Source: Pseudosulfitobacter sp. DSM 107133 (lineage in GTDB: Bacteria > Pseudomonadota > Alphaproteobacteria > Rhodobacterales > Rhodobacteraceae). Taken from it: 64,000 bases of DNA. This document shows, piece after piece, positions 1 to 9,237 of this stretch. The position numbers and the translations under genes are program-made. Where the stretch lies: positions 682,001 to 746,000 of the forward strand of contig NZ_CP085154.1 of assembly GCF_022788695.1 (NCBI RefSeq), in the 5' to 3' direction. Every line of letters starts with the position of its first letter. Position 1 is the first letter of the stretch. The notes beneath the pieces are model-generated. The model had not been told where the DNA came from, made no database searches, and saw nothing but the letters and a program-made list of their open reading frames with translations.

Positions 1-1
1 C

Positions 2-721
2 GGGTATTTTACCGGCATTGACGTGACGCCACTGTTGGAGGGGACGAACCAGCCCCGGTCGCAACAAACCACGCAGGCGCAGCCCGCCGATCCCGAAGCC
101 ACGCAATTTGCAGGGCAGGTGCTTGCCACAACCGAGCAGGTCTGGACCCGTATCTTTGCCGAACAGTTGGGCCGCACCTATACACCGCCGGTTATGGTGG
201 TCTTTGACGGTGTCACGCAAAGCCCCTGTGGCGGCGCGTCAGGTGCGACGGGGCCGTTTTACTGCCCTGTGGATCAAAAGGCCTATCTGGACACGGCCTT
301 TTTCACGATGTTGTCGCAGCAGCTTGGTGCCGAGGGTGATTTTGCGGCCGCCTATGTCATCGCGCACGAGGTTGCGCACCATGTGCAGAACCAGTTGGGC
401 ATTCTGGGGCAGGTGAACGCGGCCCGCCAAAAGGCCAACACCGCCGAGGCAAATGCGCTGACGGTGCGTCTGGAGCTGATGGCGGATTGTTTGTCAGGTG
501 TCTGGGCGCAATCGGTGCAGGGATTGATGGAGCGGGGCGATCTGCAAGAGGCGTTGAATGCGGCGCGCAAGATCGGGGATGATTACCTGCAACGTCAGGC
601 CGGGCAAGTGCCGCAGCCGCACACGTTTACCCATGGCACGTCTGAACAGCGCGCGGGGTGGTTCCGGCGCGGATACGACAGCGGGCTGGTGGATCAATGC
701 GATACCTTCGCCGCGCGATAA
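2..721 (+). CDS. YpfJ-like neutral zinc metallopeptidase, 5-prime partial
   Basis: This is the C-terminal 239 residues of a putative neutral zinc metallopeptidase of the YpfJ/KPN_02809 family. The frame is open to the left edge (reading GYFTGIDVTPLLEG), so the start and any N-terminal membrane anchor lie outside the window. The zinc site HEVAHH is about 115 residues after the first internal ATG, and a downstream helix LELMADCLSGVWA supplies the probable third ligand. The C-terminal motif around GTSEQRAGWFRRGY is typical of the family as I remember it. No substrate is known to me. It stands alone ahead of the SRP RNA. Family assignment is secure; function is inferred only from the metal-binding motif. 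Confidence 0.88.
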   Translation, partial: GYFTGIDVTPLLEGTNQPRSQQTTQAQPADPEATQFAGQVLATTEQVWTRIFAEQLGRTYTPPVMVVFDGVTQSPCGGASGATGPFYCPVDQKAYLDTAFFTMLSQQLGAEGDFAAAYVIAHEVAHHVQNQLGILGQVNAARQKANTAEANALTVRLELMADCLSGVWAQSVQGLMERGDLQEALNAARKIGDDYLQRQAGQVPQPHTFTHGTSEQRAGWFRRGYDSGLVDQCDTFAAR

Positions 722-762
722 TTGTGAGGGGGAAAGCCGCTTTGCCACGCAAGGGCTGAGGT

Positions 763-856
763 GAGAGATTGGACAACGACCCAAGCGGGACTCGTTACGG
801 CTGCTTCCTTCCGGATCTGACCGGGTTGGCGAGGCGCTCGCCCGCGCCAACCTCTC
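763..856 (-). ncRNA. ffs: Small SRP RNA (4.5S RNA)
   Basis: The minus strand carries the conserved SRP domain IV hairpin: GGTCAG, then ATCCGGAAGGAAGCAGCC, the Ffh-binding site. The ends of the transcript pair: gagaggttgg at 856-847 is complementary to ccaatctctc at 772-763. The length of about 95 bases matches the short bacterial SRP RNA without an Alu domain. It binds Ffh and targets nascent membrane proteins to FtsY. Exact ends are estimated from the terminal helix. Confidence 0.93.
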
Positions 857-900
857 GATTCCCCATATAGGGGGCGTGTCGCGCCATGGCAACCATTTGG

Positions 901-2766
901 CTACAGGGTCAGGCGCAGATTCAGAAATCCGCGGTCCGTCAGGCCGATGGGTATGGGGGCAAGTTCGGCGATATGCTCCAGATGGCGTTCCGCTTGCGGT
1001 GCGGTTTCAAGCCGTGCAGTGACGCCAAGTCCCGGTTTGAAACGCCACGCATCGGGATTCTTTGCGGGTATCGGGTCGTGGGCCAGGGCGTTTATTGCGG
1101 CGGTGATAACCGAAACCTCGGTGCGCACTGCGACCTTGTCGGGTGACAGGCCGGGAAAGGCGCTGCCACCGGACAGCCGGAAGCTGTTGGCCGCGACCAG
1201 AAACTGTTGCTTCGGGTCAAGCGGTGTACCGTTCCAATGGGCACTGGCAACGCGGCGTGCCCGCGGGGCGATCAGCTGGCCTGTTGGCGAATAACGGGCG
1301 GGCTGTGTGGGGTCGAAGGTAACATTCAGGCCGCATATGACATCGAATTGGAACCCTGGCACATCCGGGCGTATCAACGCCTGATCGGGCCTGTCCGGGG
1401 TGAGGTGGGTAAAGGCGACAGCGCTGCGTTCAAGCCATTCCAGTATCTGTGCACCGGTTGCGCAAATCGCCCAGACCCTGTCGGAATAGGGAAATATCCG
1501 TGACATATCACGACGCAAAATCGCGCCGGGTGGTACGTCCAGATAGTTTTGTGGTCCGGGCATCCCCCCTTTGGCGACTGTGCTGGAGGCCGCCAGGATC
1601 GGCAGATGCCCCAAGCCAGTGCCACGCGCGGCTGTGCGAATGGCGTGCTGCATGCCAAGTGCCAGCATTTGCGTCGCGTGATCTGCGCGCGCATGTGCGA
1701 AAAAACTGTGCAGGTACATGTTTGTGTGGCCCACAGGTTCGGCCATATGGGATTGGGTCAGTTTGTTGGCGTCAGAGACAGTGCGCAGGATGGCAGGGTG
1801 TTCAGGGACGGCTGCACCGGCGGTACGCAGGCTACTGCGGCTGTCGCGTATCTGCCAGCCTGCGGGCGCGCGCTCTAGCTTGATGTCAATCAATCCTAGA
1901 GCGTTGGCAGCGAAACCGGGCATCACAGCAGGCACATTGTGCAACAGCCCGACGTCGGCGTCGACGCCTGGAATGCCCCGATGATCCGGGCCTGGCAGTT
2001 TCAGGTGGGTGTGGCCACAGACAATTGCCGACACTTCGGGCAGACGTGCAGCGGCAAGTGCAAAGTTCTCTTTCCGGTCCGGCGCGTTGGCTGCCGTTGC
2101 TCCTGCGTGGGCCAGAACAACGATCAGATCTGCTCCTTCGGCTTTCATTCGTGGGATCAGTTCCGCCAGTCGCGGGACCGGGCTGACAAAGCGCGATGAT
2201 TGCCCCAGTTGTCTATAATTCCAAAGTTTTGTCTGTTCAGGAAGCGCAGAGGTGACACCAATGCACAAAGGATACAAAACGCCGTCACTGCCGCGCACCT
2301 CGCGATGCAGCAAGGTGTAGGGGCGCACGAATGGCAGCGCGCTGGATTCGAAGTTGGCGCTAAGAACAGGACAGGAAATGCCCCTTAGCAAGCGGTGCGC
2401 AACAGACAGGCCGTGGTCCAGATCGTGATTGCCCAGACCGATGGCATCGTAGCCTGCCAAGGTCAGGCACTCTGCAATGGGGTGCTGTGCAATATGGGCG
2501 GGGGACGCCATTACCTCGGCCATTGCAGACCCTTGCAGCAGATCGCCGTTGTCAAAGGTCAGTACAAGTGCATCGCCTGCTTCGGTACGGGCCCGTTCCA
2601 TCAGCGTGACCACCCGCGCAAGCCCGCCGGTGGGGCGGGTCACGGCCTGAATGTGGTCGTGCGCGGTCAACTGCATATGCATGTCGGTGGTGGCCAGAAT
2701 ACGCAGACCGGCGGTGATAGGGGGTGTGATAAACGGGTCTGCGTCGGACGGGGAACTGGAGACCAT
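901..2766 (-). CDS. cpdB: 2,3-cyclic-nucleotide 2-phosphodiesterase / 3-nucleotidase (CpdB family)
   Basis: This two-domain nucleotidase of about 621 residues belongs to the 5-nucleotidase/CpdB family, which hydrolyses 2,3-cyclic nucleotides and 3-nucleotides to nucleosides, normally in the periplasm. The metallophosphatase half shows TTDMHMQL, FDNGDLLQGS, GNHDLDHG and CGHTHL in order. The C-terminal 5-nucleotidase domain follows, with FPYSDRVWAICATGAQILEW. I start at the ATG at 2766; a TTG three codons upstream is possible. The N-terminus (VSSSPSDADPFITPPI) is not a signal peptide, which is odd for a periplasmic enzyme. It is divergent from nudC across about 140 bases. Confidence 0.88.
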   Translation of the reverse strand: MVSSSPSDADPFITPPITAGLRILATTDMHMQLTAHDHIQAVTRPTGGLARVVTLMERARTEAGDALVLTFDNGDLLQGSAMAEVMASPAHIAQHPIAECLTLAGYDAIGLGNHDLDHGLSVAHRLLRGISCPVLSANFESSALPFVRPYTLLHREVRGSDGVLYPLCIGVTSALPEQTKLWNYRQLGQSSRFVSPVPRLAELIPRMKAEGADLIVVLAHAGATAANAPDRKENFALAAARLPEVSAIVCGHTHLKLPGPDHRGIPGVDADVGLLHNVPAVMPGFAANALGLIDIKLERAPAGWQIRDSRSSLRTAGAAVPEHPAILRTVSDANKLTQSHMAEPVGHTNMYLHSFFAHARADHATQMLALGMQHAIRTAARGTGLGHLPILAASSTVAKGGMPGPQNYLDVPPGAILRRDMSRIFPYSDRVWAICATGAQILEWLERSAVAFTHLTPDRPDQALIRPDVPGFQFDVICGLNVTFDPTQPARYSPTGQLIAPRARRVASAHWNGTPLDPKQQFLVAANSFRLSGGSAFPGLSPDKVAVRTEVSVITAAINALAHDPIPAKNPDAWRFKPGLGVTARLETAPQAERHLEHIAELAPIPIGLTDRGFLNLRLTL

Positions 2767-2906
2767 TGGGGGCAATCATTAAGGGAGGAACAAATTCACA
2801 AGTCACACCTTAGGTTGCAATTCCTGTGGCCCGCAAGATTTTTCGCGGGATTGAACACTTTAGTTGTGCATGCCAAAGGTGAGCACATACGAGGGAGACA
2901 GCAGAT

Positions 2907-3875
2907 ATGCGACATGCGGAACAGGTGACTTTCGGAGGTTCGGCACTGGACCGTGCGGGCGAAATACGGGCCGACCCGGCTGCCATTGCCGCCGCGCGTG
3001 CCCATCCCGATGCCCGCGCTATCGTGCTGTGGCGGGGCAAGCCCCTGATTGTGCGTATCCGGCCCGCCATCTTGATGCGTTTGCCTATGGATCACCCGAT
3101 TTTGCAAGATGCAGTGAGTGAACCGGTTTTTCTGGGCCGCGAGGACGGCGCGCCGCGCTTTGCCTTTGATCTGTCGAACTGGGAGCCGGACCCGGCCGAA
3201 ATGGCCGCGCTTGGCAGTTTTCTGGACCCCAGCGAACAGCACCACCCGACGTTGGAAGGCATCGAGGTCTTTGCCGAGTTGCGCCGCATCATGACCTGGC
3301 TCAGCCCGCGTGATGCCGAACTGGCTGCCACCGCCAAGGCGATCATCGGGTGGCATGACAGTCACGGGTTCTGTTCCCAATGCGGCGTCGCCAGCCAAAT
3401 TGCAGACGGTGGATGGAAACGCGACTGTCCGGCCTGCCACACCAGCCACTTTCCGCGCACCGATCCGGTTGTTATCATGTTGATTACCCATGGAAATGCG
3501 GTTCTTATGGGGCGCTCTCCGGGCTGGCCCGAGGGCATGTATTCCCTGCTGGCCGGTTTTGTCGAACCGGGCGAGACACTGGAAGCCGCCGTGCGCCGCG
3601 AGGTGTTTGAGGAAAGCGGCGTGCGGGTGGGGCAGGTGGACTATCTTGCCAGCCAGCCCTGGCCCTTTCCGGCATCGCTGATGTTCGGGTGTCACGGAGA
3701 GGCGCTGAGCGCGGAAATCCAGATTGATCCGGTCGAGATCGAGGATGCGATGTGGGTCAGTCGTGAAGACATGGTTCAGGTCTTTGCCGGTGAACATCCG
3801 CACATTTTGCCCGCCCGCAAAGGTGCAATTGCACATTTTTTGCTAGAGAACTGGCTTGCGGATACGCTGGATTAA
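2907..3875 (+). CDS. nudC: NAD+ diphosphatase NudC (NADH pyrophosphatase / deNADding enzyme)
   Basis: This 322-residue Nudix hydrolase cleaves NAD(H) to NMN(H) and AMP, and in E. coli also removes 5-prime NAD caps from RNA. A zinc ribbon uses C156, C159, C174 and C177 (CSQC, CPAC). The Nudix box begins at G217 (GFVEPGETLEAAVRRE, then the VFEESG core), and the NudC signature SQPWPFP follows at about 249. Length is slightly above E. coli NudC because of a longer N-terminal domain. A purine-rich stretch gggagacag precedes the ATG. The SRPBCC gene follows 41 bases downstream and may be co-transcribed. Confidence 0.95.
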   Translation: MRHAEQVTFGGSALDRAGEIRADPAAIAAARAHPDARAIVLWRGKPLIVRIRPAILMRLPMDHPILQDAVSEPVFLGREDGAPRFAFDLSNWEPDPAEMAALGSFLDPSEQHHPTLEGIEVFAELRRIMTWLSPRDAELAATAKAIIGWHDSHGFCSQCGVASQIADGGWKRDCPACHTSHFPRTDPVVIMLITHGNAVLMGRSPGWPEGMYSLLAGFVEPGETLEAAVRREVFEESGVRVGQVDYLASQPWPFPASLMFGCHGEALSAEIQIDPVEIEDAMWVSREDMVQVFAGEHPHILPARKGAIAHFLLENWLADTLD

Positions 3876-3916
3876 GAAGAAACTGCTGAAAAAAGCAAAA
3901 GAGCACAGGCCGCACC

Positions 3917-4384
3917 ATGAAATTCTCGACCCGCGAAGATATCGAGGCTCCTATCGAAGCCGTGTTTGACATGCTCTGCGATTTCGAGGGGTTCGAACGG
4001 TCTGCCATGCGTCGCGGCGCAGAGGTGCAGCGGGTGGACCGGCTGAAAAGCCCCGGCATCGGTATGATGTGGGACGTAGTGTTTTCAATGCGTGGCAAGA
4101 TGCGCAAGGTGCAGCTGGAAATGACCCGGTTCGAGCGGCCGCAGGATATGCTGCTGGCCTATCGCTCTCCTGGTCTTGAGGGGACGTTTCAGGTTGAACT
4201 TATGTCCTTGTCGCGCAGTCGCACGCGCGTCGCCATTTCACTTGAGGTCACGCCGTTGAACCTGTCTTCGCGGCTGCTGGTCCAGTCGCTGAAACTGGCC
4301 AAAACCTCACTGACCAAACGATTCAAGCTGCGTGTGGCGGAATATGCAAAAACGATGGAAGAGCGTTACAAACGCCTGGCCTGA
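3917..4384 (+). CDS. SRPBCC-fold (START-like) protein
   Basis: This 155-residue protein has the pattern of the polyketide-cyclase/START-like superfamily: an opening strand and helix KFSTREDIEAPIEAVFDML, a central beta-rich part, and a long C-terminal helix SSRLLVQSLKLAKTSLTKRF. Such proteins bind hydrophobic ligands or lipids; no ligand can be predicted. There is no signal peptide, so it is probably cytoplasmic. It follows nudC closely on the same strand and converges on the histidine kinase gene, with 5 bases between stops. Confidence 0.72.
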   Translation: MKFSTREDIEAPIEAVFDMLCDFEGFERSAMRRGAEVQRVDRLKSPGIGMMWDVVFSMRGKMRKVQLEMTRFERPQDMLLAYRSPGLEGTFQVELMSLSRSRTRVAISLEVTPLNLSSRLLVQSLKLAKTSLTKRFKLRVAEYAKTMEERYKRLA

Positions 4385-4389
4385 CAGGA

Positions 4390-5460
4390 TCAGGCGCTGC
4401 TATGTTCCGCTTCGGTCGTGCGCGGCATTGTGAAAACAAAGCTGGTGCCGGTCTCATCCGATGTGGCGTGCATAGACCCGTTGTGCGCGCGCGCAATCTG
4501 GTCTGCGATGTACAATCCCAAACCCAGCCCGCGCTGTTCTGCGTCCGGTTCCGAGCCCGAAAACGGTTCGAAAATTCCGCTTAACCGTTCGGGGGGGATC
4601 GGCGCGCCGCTGTTTTGCACGGAAATAACCAGGTTCCCGTTTTCATCGCGGGCCTGCAAACGCACGGGATTCAGGTTGTCGCCGTGGGTTGCGGCATTGG
4701 ACAGCAGGTTCGACACCAGCTGTGAAATGCGCTGGCCATCAACCTGTACAGGGTCGGAAAAATCGAAATCAGCTTCAAATTCTGTTTCGCGGTGGGCCAG
4801 ACGGATTTCATCCAGAGTTTGATCCAGAACCGCGTGCAGCTCTGTGTCTGACCGGGTCGCAAGATTGATGCCGTTGCCCAGTCGGGCGCGGGCAAAGTCC
4901 ATCATGTCGTTGATCAGCGCCGACATGCGTCCGACTGAATCCTGAACCGAGCTCATTAGTTGAAGTTTTTCGGGGTCGTCTTCGCGCCGCTGCAACATGC
5001 GGGTGGCGGCATTGATTGCCGCCAGCGGGTTGCGCAGGTCGTGGCCAAGGATTGCGATGAATTGCTCGCGAAAGCGTGCTTCTTCTTCGCGGTTTTTCAA
5101 ATTGGCCCGATTCAGTTTTTCTTCGGTGACATCGCGGGCCGAGCAAAAGAAACGGCCACCTTCCGGCACGCAGTTCCATGACAACCAACGATAACTGCCG
5201 TCACGGTGTCGATAGCGGTTTTCGAACCCCATGATCGGCTTGCCCTTTTGGACAAGTTCAAAGGCGCGTTCGGTTTTTGCGAAATCATCGGGGTGGATAA
5301 AATCAAAGAACTGTCTTGTCTCGACATCAGCTGCACGCCAGCCCAGAATTTTGTACCAGGCCGGATTGGTATTTTCAAATTTTCCACTGGCACTGAGCAC
5401 GCCCAAAAGCTCGGGGGTGACATGCCAAGTCAGGCTGTATTTCTCGAAAGAATCCGGCAT
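4390..5460 (-). CDS. PAS-domain sensor histidine kinase
   Basis: This 356-residue soluble histidine kinase has one PAS domain at residues about 10-125 (GKFENTNPAWYKILGW, GSYRWLSWNCVPEGG), a HisKA dimerisation helix with the phospho-acceptor in ILGHDLRNPLAAINAA, and an HATPase_c domain with N box (QLVSNLLSNAATHG) and G boxes (GLGLGLYIADQIARAHNG). There is no membrane segment, so it should sense a cytoplasmic signal. No response regulator lies beside it, so it is an orphan kinase whose partner is elsewhere. Confidence 0.88.
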   Translation of the reverse strand: MPDSFEKYSLTWHVTPELLGVLSASGKFENTNPAWYKILGWRAADVETRQFFDFIHPDDFAKTERAFELVQKGKPIMGFENRYRHRDGSYRWLSWNCVPEGGRFFCSARDVTEEKLNRANLKNREEEARFREQFIAILGHDLRNPLAAINAATRMLQRREDDPEKLQLMSSVQDSVGRMSALINDMMDFARARLGNGINLATRSDTELHAVLDQTLDEIRLAHRETEFEADFDFSDPVQVDGQRISQLVSNLLSNAATHGDNLNPVRLQARDENGNLVISVQNSGAPIPPERLSGIFEPFSGSEPDAEQRGLGLGLYIADQIARAHNGSMHATSDETGTSFVFTMPRTTEAEHSSA

Positions 5461-5578
5461 TGGACGCGCTCAGTTTTTAGAAGGTTCAGCAGCGTAAAAT
5501 CTTACGAAATGCTGCAAAAGCAAATTCCCGTGAATTGACATACGATGTACCGTTATGGGTGGCAATTGGATACGGACG

Positions 5579-6409
5579 CTAGTCGCGTCCGGGGGCTGCG
5601 GGATAGACGCCAAGAATATCAATCATGTTGGTGAAATAATCGAGCTCTTCCAACGCGCGGGCCACACCCGGATCTTCCGGGTGGCCTTCGATATCTGCAT
5701 AAAACTGGGTGGCGGTAAACGCGCCGCCCACCATGTAGCTTTCCAGTTTGGTCATGTTGACGCCGTTGGTGGCAAAGCCGCCCATCGCCTTGTACAGCGC
5801 GGCGGGAATGTTGCGCACCTCGAACACAAAGGTGGTGATCATGTGATCGGCGCGGCGGCTGTAATCAGCTTGCGGCGCCATCAGCAGGAACCGCGTTGTG
5901 TTGTGGCCCTGATCCTCGATGCCATTGGCCAGAACGGTCAGCCCGTGAATTTCCGCCGCGACAGCCGAGGCCAGCGCCCCCACGCCCATTTCGCCGGAGG
6001 CCGCGATATCGGCGGCGGCACCGGCGCTGTCGGCTGCGGTTTCGGCGGTCATTCCGTGGGCATTCAAAAAGGCACGCGCCTGCGGAATCAGCACCATATG
6101 CGCGCGCACATGTTTGATATCGTCCAGCGTCTGTCCGGGGTTTGCCATCACGGCAATGCGCACGCGCACAAAGGCTTCGCCGACGATGCGCAAGCCGGAT
6201 TGCGGCAGCAACCTGTGAATGTCGGCCACGCGGCCATAGGTCGTGTTTTCAACCGGTAGCATGGCCAGATCGGCAGCGCCGCTGTTCACGGCGTCAATCA
6301 CGTCGTCAAAGGTGGTGCAAGGCACGGGAATCGCTCCGGGCCGCGCGTTCAGGCAGGCTTCGTGACTGTAGGCGCCCAGGTCGCCTTGAAATGCAATACG
6401 TTCGGGCAT
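5579..6409 (-). CDS. pheA: Prephenate dehydratase
   Basis: This 276-residue monofunctional PheA converts prephenate to phenylpyruvate, the committed step to phenylalanine. The catalytic PDT domain opens with FQGDLGAYSHEACL and carries VENTTYGRV and the TRF-type motif NTTRFLL. The C-terminal ACT domain, which binds phenylalanine for feedback control, shows TKLESYMVGG in place of the usual ESRP region. No chorismate mutase domain is fused. It is divergent from cycM, with about 130 bases shared for both promoters. Confidence 0.93.
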   Translation of the reverse strand: MPERIAFQGDLGAYSHEACLNARPGAIPVPCTTFDDVIDAVNSGAADLAMLPVENTTYGRVADIHRLLPQSGLRIVGEAFVRVRIAVMANPGQTLDDIKHVRAHMVLIPQARAFLNAHGMTAETAADSAGAAADIAASGEMGVGALASAVAAEIHGLTVLANGIEDQGHNTTRFLLMAPQADYSRRADHMITTFVFEVRNIPAALYKAMGGFATNGVNMTKLESYMVGGAFTATQFYADIEGHPEDPGVARALEELDYFTNMIDILGVYPAAPGRD

Positions 6410-6542
6410 GATCGGTCCTTTGTCACTGGCCCCGCTGCACTTTACCGGGGGCAGGGCGATTGGTCGCGGTAACTACACCTTGCCACAGCCAAGGGGAAGC
6501 CGTAGAAACCGCGCCAAACCCATAGACGTGGATGCGAGACAA

Positions 6543-7046
6543 ATGTTCGACACTATGACGACGACAAAGGTGGCCGGGGCGCTGTGTGGCGCGCTTCTTA
6601 TTTTCCTGCTGGGCAAGTGGGCAGCCGAGGGGCTGTATCATCCCGAAAGCCACGGCGAGGCGGCCTATGTCATCGAAGTGGCTGACGGTGGTGGTGATGC
6701 CGCGCCCGCCGAAGAAGTCAATTTTGACGAGCTGATGGCCAACGCCGACGTTGAAAAAGGCGCCAAGGTTTTCCGCAAGTGCTCGGCTTGTCACAAGCTT
6801 GATGGCAGCAACGGCACCGGCCCGCACCTGGACGGTCTTGTAGGCCGCGATGTCGGGGCGGTTGCAGGCTTCAGCTATTCGGCGGCGATGGCGGGACACG
6901 GTGGCGTCTGGACACCTGAAGAGATCAGCCACTTTATCGAAAACCCGCGCGGCTTTATTTCGGGCACCGCAATGGGCTTTGCCGGTTTGAAAAAACCGGA
7001 AGAGCGCGCCGACGTGATCGCTTACATTCAAAGCGTTACGAACTGA
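6543..7046 (+). CDS. cycM: Membrane-anchored cytochrome c (CycM / c552 type)
   Basis: This 167-residue class I cytochrome c has an uncleaved N-terminal anchor at residues about 8-27 (VAGALCGALLIFLLGKWAA), an acidic periplasmic linker, and one haem domain with C80-S-A-C83-H84 and the probable axial methionine M144 in GTAMGFAGLKK. In Paracoccus and Rhodobacter this type carries electrons from the bc1 complex to cytochrome oxidase. I chose the ATG at 6543 rather than an earlier in-frame start because it places the anchor at the N-terminus. A strong hairpin terminator follows the stop. Confidence 0.9.
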   Translation: MFDTMTTTKVAGALCGALLIFLLGKWAAEGLYHPESHGEAAYVIEVADGGGDAAPAEEVNFDELMANADVEKGAKVFRKCSACHKLDGSNGTGPHLDGLVGRDVGAVAGFSYSAAMAGHGGVWTPEEISHFIENPRGFISGTAMGFAGLKKPEERADVIAYIQSVTN

Positions 7047-7067
7047 TCTGCGCCAATTCCAGATTTC

Positions 7068-7102
7068 AAAAGGCCGCTTGCATCGCGCAGGCGGCCTTTT
7101 TT
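7068..7102 (+). terminator. Rho-independent terminator after cycM
   Basis: aaaaggccgc pairs perfectly with gcggcctttt across a 13-base loop, followed by a run of T. It lies 22 bases after the cycM stop and ends that transcript before yejA. Confidence 0.9.
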
Positions 7103-7248
7103 GTGCGGCCGGCCTTTTGTTGCTGAGGTTTCACCGTCGTTCACGGAAACTCAACTTGTGTCTGGTGCGGCTGGCCCTTTCGCGTAGATGTGCCATATTG
7201 CGTTGAAACCAACGCCAAAAACGACCCCCACCAAGGAGGACAGGTATC

Positions 7249-9234
7249 ATGATGTCACGCCACCACCGCAGCCAAAAGGCCCGCGTTATCGCCAGGGCCC
7301 GCAGCACCACGCCGGACAGAGGTGTCTGGGCCGTTGGTCTGGCTTTGTTGTTGGCGCTGATGCTCGCGTTGCCGGTTTGGGCCGATGACGCGGCGGCCAC
7401 CGATGCCGACGCTGCGGCGGATGACAGGATTATCGATACTTATGGCTACTCTTTCTATGGCGATCTAAGCTATCCCGAGGATTACAAACACTTTTCCTAT
7501 GTGAATCCTGACGCCCCCAAGGGTGGTGAAATCTCGCTTGGAGTGGTGGGCACCTTTGATTCGATGAACCCCTACACCCGCAAGGGCCGTGCCGGCGCGC
7601 TGTCGTCGATGATGTACGAAAGCCTGCTGGGCGAGGGGCCGACGGGTGCCGCTGTGCCTGCCGATGTCTATGCCGAATCCTACGGATTGCTGGCCGAAAG
7701 CCTTGAGTATGACGAGGGCAAGAATTGGGTGATTTTCCACATGCGCCCCGAGGCCAAGTTCTCGGATGGCACCCCTGTCACCGCCTATGACATCGAATTT
7801 TCGCACAACCTGCTGTTGGATGAGGGGCTGAAATCTTATGCAGACGCGGTGCGCAAGCGTATCCCCAAGGTCGAGGTGCTCGACGATCACACCATCAAAT
7901 TCTATTTCGCCCCCGGCATTTCGCGGCGCACATTGATTGATCAGGTCGGCGCGGTGCCTGCATGGTCCAAGGCCTGGTACGAAAAAACCGGCGCAGGCCT
8001 GAACGAAAGCCGCATGGAGGTTTCCCCCGGTTCCGGCCCCTATGTGATCGACAGCGTCGATGTGAACCGCCGGATCGTGTATAAACGCAACCCCGATTAC
8101 TGGGGCAAGGATTTGCCGTTCAACGTCGGGCGCAACAACTTTGACCAGATCCGCGTCGAATTTTTCGGTGACGACACCGCATCGTTCGAGGCCTTCAAAG
8201 CGGGCGAATACACGTTCCGCCGCGAAAGCGATTCCAAGAAATGGGCGACGGGTTATGATTTCCCCAAGGTGAAAAGCGGTGCGATCAAGGTCGAAGACCT
8301 GCCCGACGGCGCGCCCCCGACACCTGCCGGCATCGTGTTCAATCTGAACTCAGAGCCGCTGAAAGACCGTCGTGTGCGTCAGGCACTGGCACTTGCGTTC
8401 AATTTTGAATGGACCAACGAAAGTCTGCAATACGGATTGTTCAAACAGCGCGCTTCGTTCTCCCAAGACACTGACGTGATGGCCAACGGGCTGCCCGAAG
8501 GCGCCGAGCTGGACCTGTTGCAAAGCCTGGGCGATCTGGTGCCGCCCGAGATGCTGAGCGAACCGGCACTGGTGCCCCACACCTCGAGCCCCGAACGTTT
8601 GCTGGACCGGCGCAACACCCGTACAGCCATGAAATTGCTGGATGATGCGGGTTGGGCCGTGGGCGATGACGGCATTCGCCGCAACGCCGAGGGCGAGGTC
8701 CTGAAACTCAACTTCCTGTTCAACTCTTCGGCGTCGGGTACGTTGTCCGGGGTGATGGAGAACTATGTTTCGAACGTGAAAAAGTTGGGCGTCGACATCA
8801 CCCTGGAAAAAGTCGATTCGTCACAATACACCAGCCGCGAACGGGACCGCGATTATGATCTGGTTTATGACAGCTACCTGACCTTCCTGATTGCCCACAC
8901 CGGTTTGCAGCAAGCTTACGGGTCGGAAACTTCGGCGTTTTCACTGTTCAACCCTGCGGGCCTGTCCAGCCCCTTGGTCGATGCCATCATAAGCGCGGGC
9001 CTGAACGCGCAGAACAGCGCCGACGAGAAAACGGCCCTGATCGCGCTGGACCGTGCCTTGCGGTACGAATTCTTCATGATTCCCGTCTGGTACAATCCCA
9101 GCCATTGGGTTGCCTATTACGACCAGTACGAACACCCCGACACGATCCCGCCCTTTGAATTGGGCTACATGGATTTCTGGTGGTACAATCAGGACAAAGC
9201 CGACGCCCTGCGCGCGTCGGGCGCGCTGAGGTAG
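7249..9234 (+). CDS. yejA: Oligopeptide ABC transporter, periplasmic binding protein YejA
   Basis: This 661-residue SBP_bac_5 family protein captures peptides in the periplasm for the YejBEF permease. The N-terminus is a basic region followed by a hydrophobic core and a plausible cleavage after LPVWA. The mature protein shows the family pattern: YEDYKHFSYVNPDAPKGG-like opening, SLLGEGPTGAAVP, and DLVYDSYLTFL near the C-terminus. A strong ribosome site aaggagg precedes the ATG. It heads a four-gene operon in which the later junctions overlap by 1-4 bases. In other bacteria Yej transports oligopeptides, including antimicrobial peptides; that role is inferred here. Confidence 0.93.
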   Translation: MMSRHHRSQKARVIARARSTTPDRGVWAVGLALLLALMLALPVWADDAAATDADAAADDRIIDTYGYSFYGDLSYPEDYKHFSYVNPDAPKGGEISLGVVGTFDSMNPYTRKGRAGALSSMMYESLLGEGPTGAAVPADVYAESYGLLAESLEYDEGKNWVIFHMRPEAKFSDGTPVTAYDIEFSHNLLLDEGLKSYADAVRKRIPKVEVLDDHTIKFYFAPGISRRTLIDQVGAVPAWSKAWYEKTGAGLNESRMEVSPGSGPYVIDSVDVNRRIVYKRNPDYWGKDLPFNVGRNNFDQIRVEFFGDDTASFEAFKAGEYTFRRESDSKKWATGYDFPKVKSGAIKVEDLPDGAPPTPAGIVFNLNSEPLKDRRVRQALALAFNFEWTNESLQYGLFKQRASFSQDTDVMANGLPEGAELDLLQSLGDLVPPEMLSEPALVPHTSSPERLLDRRNTRTAMKLLDDAGWAVGDDGIRRNAEGEVLKLNFLFNSSASGTLSGVMENYVSNVKKLGVDITLEKVDSSQYTSRERDRDYDLVYDSYLTFLIAHTGLQQAYGSETSAFSLFNPAGLSSPLVDAIISAGLNAQNSADEKTALIALDRALRYEFFMIPVWYNPSHWVAYYDQYEHPDTIPPFELGYMDFWWYNQDKADALRASGALR

Positions 9235-9237
9235 CAG

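Noticed and set aside
2796..3836. A 346-codon minus-strand frame opposite nudC
   Set aside because: Shadow of nudC, whose zinc and Nudix motifs are intact.
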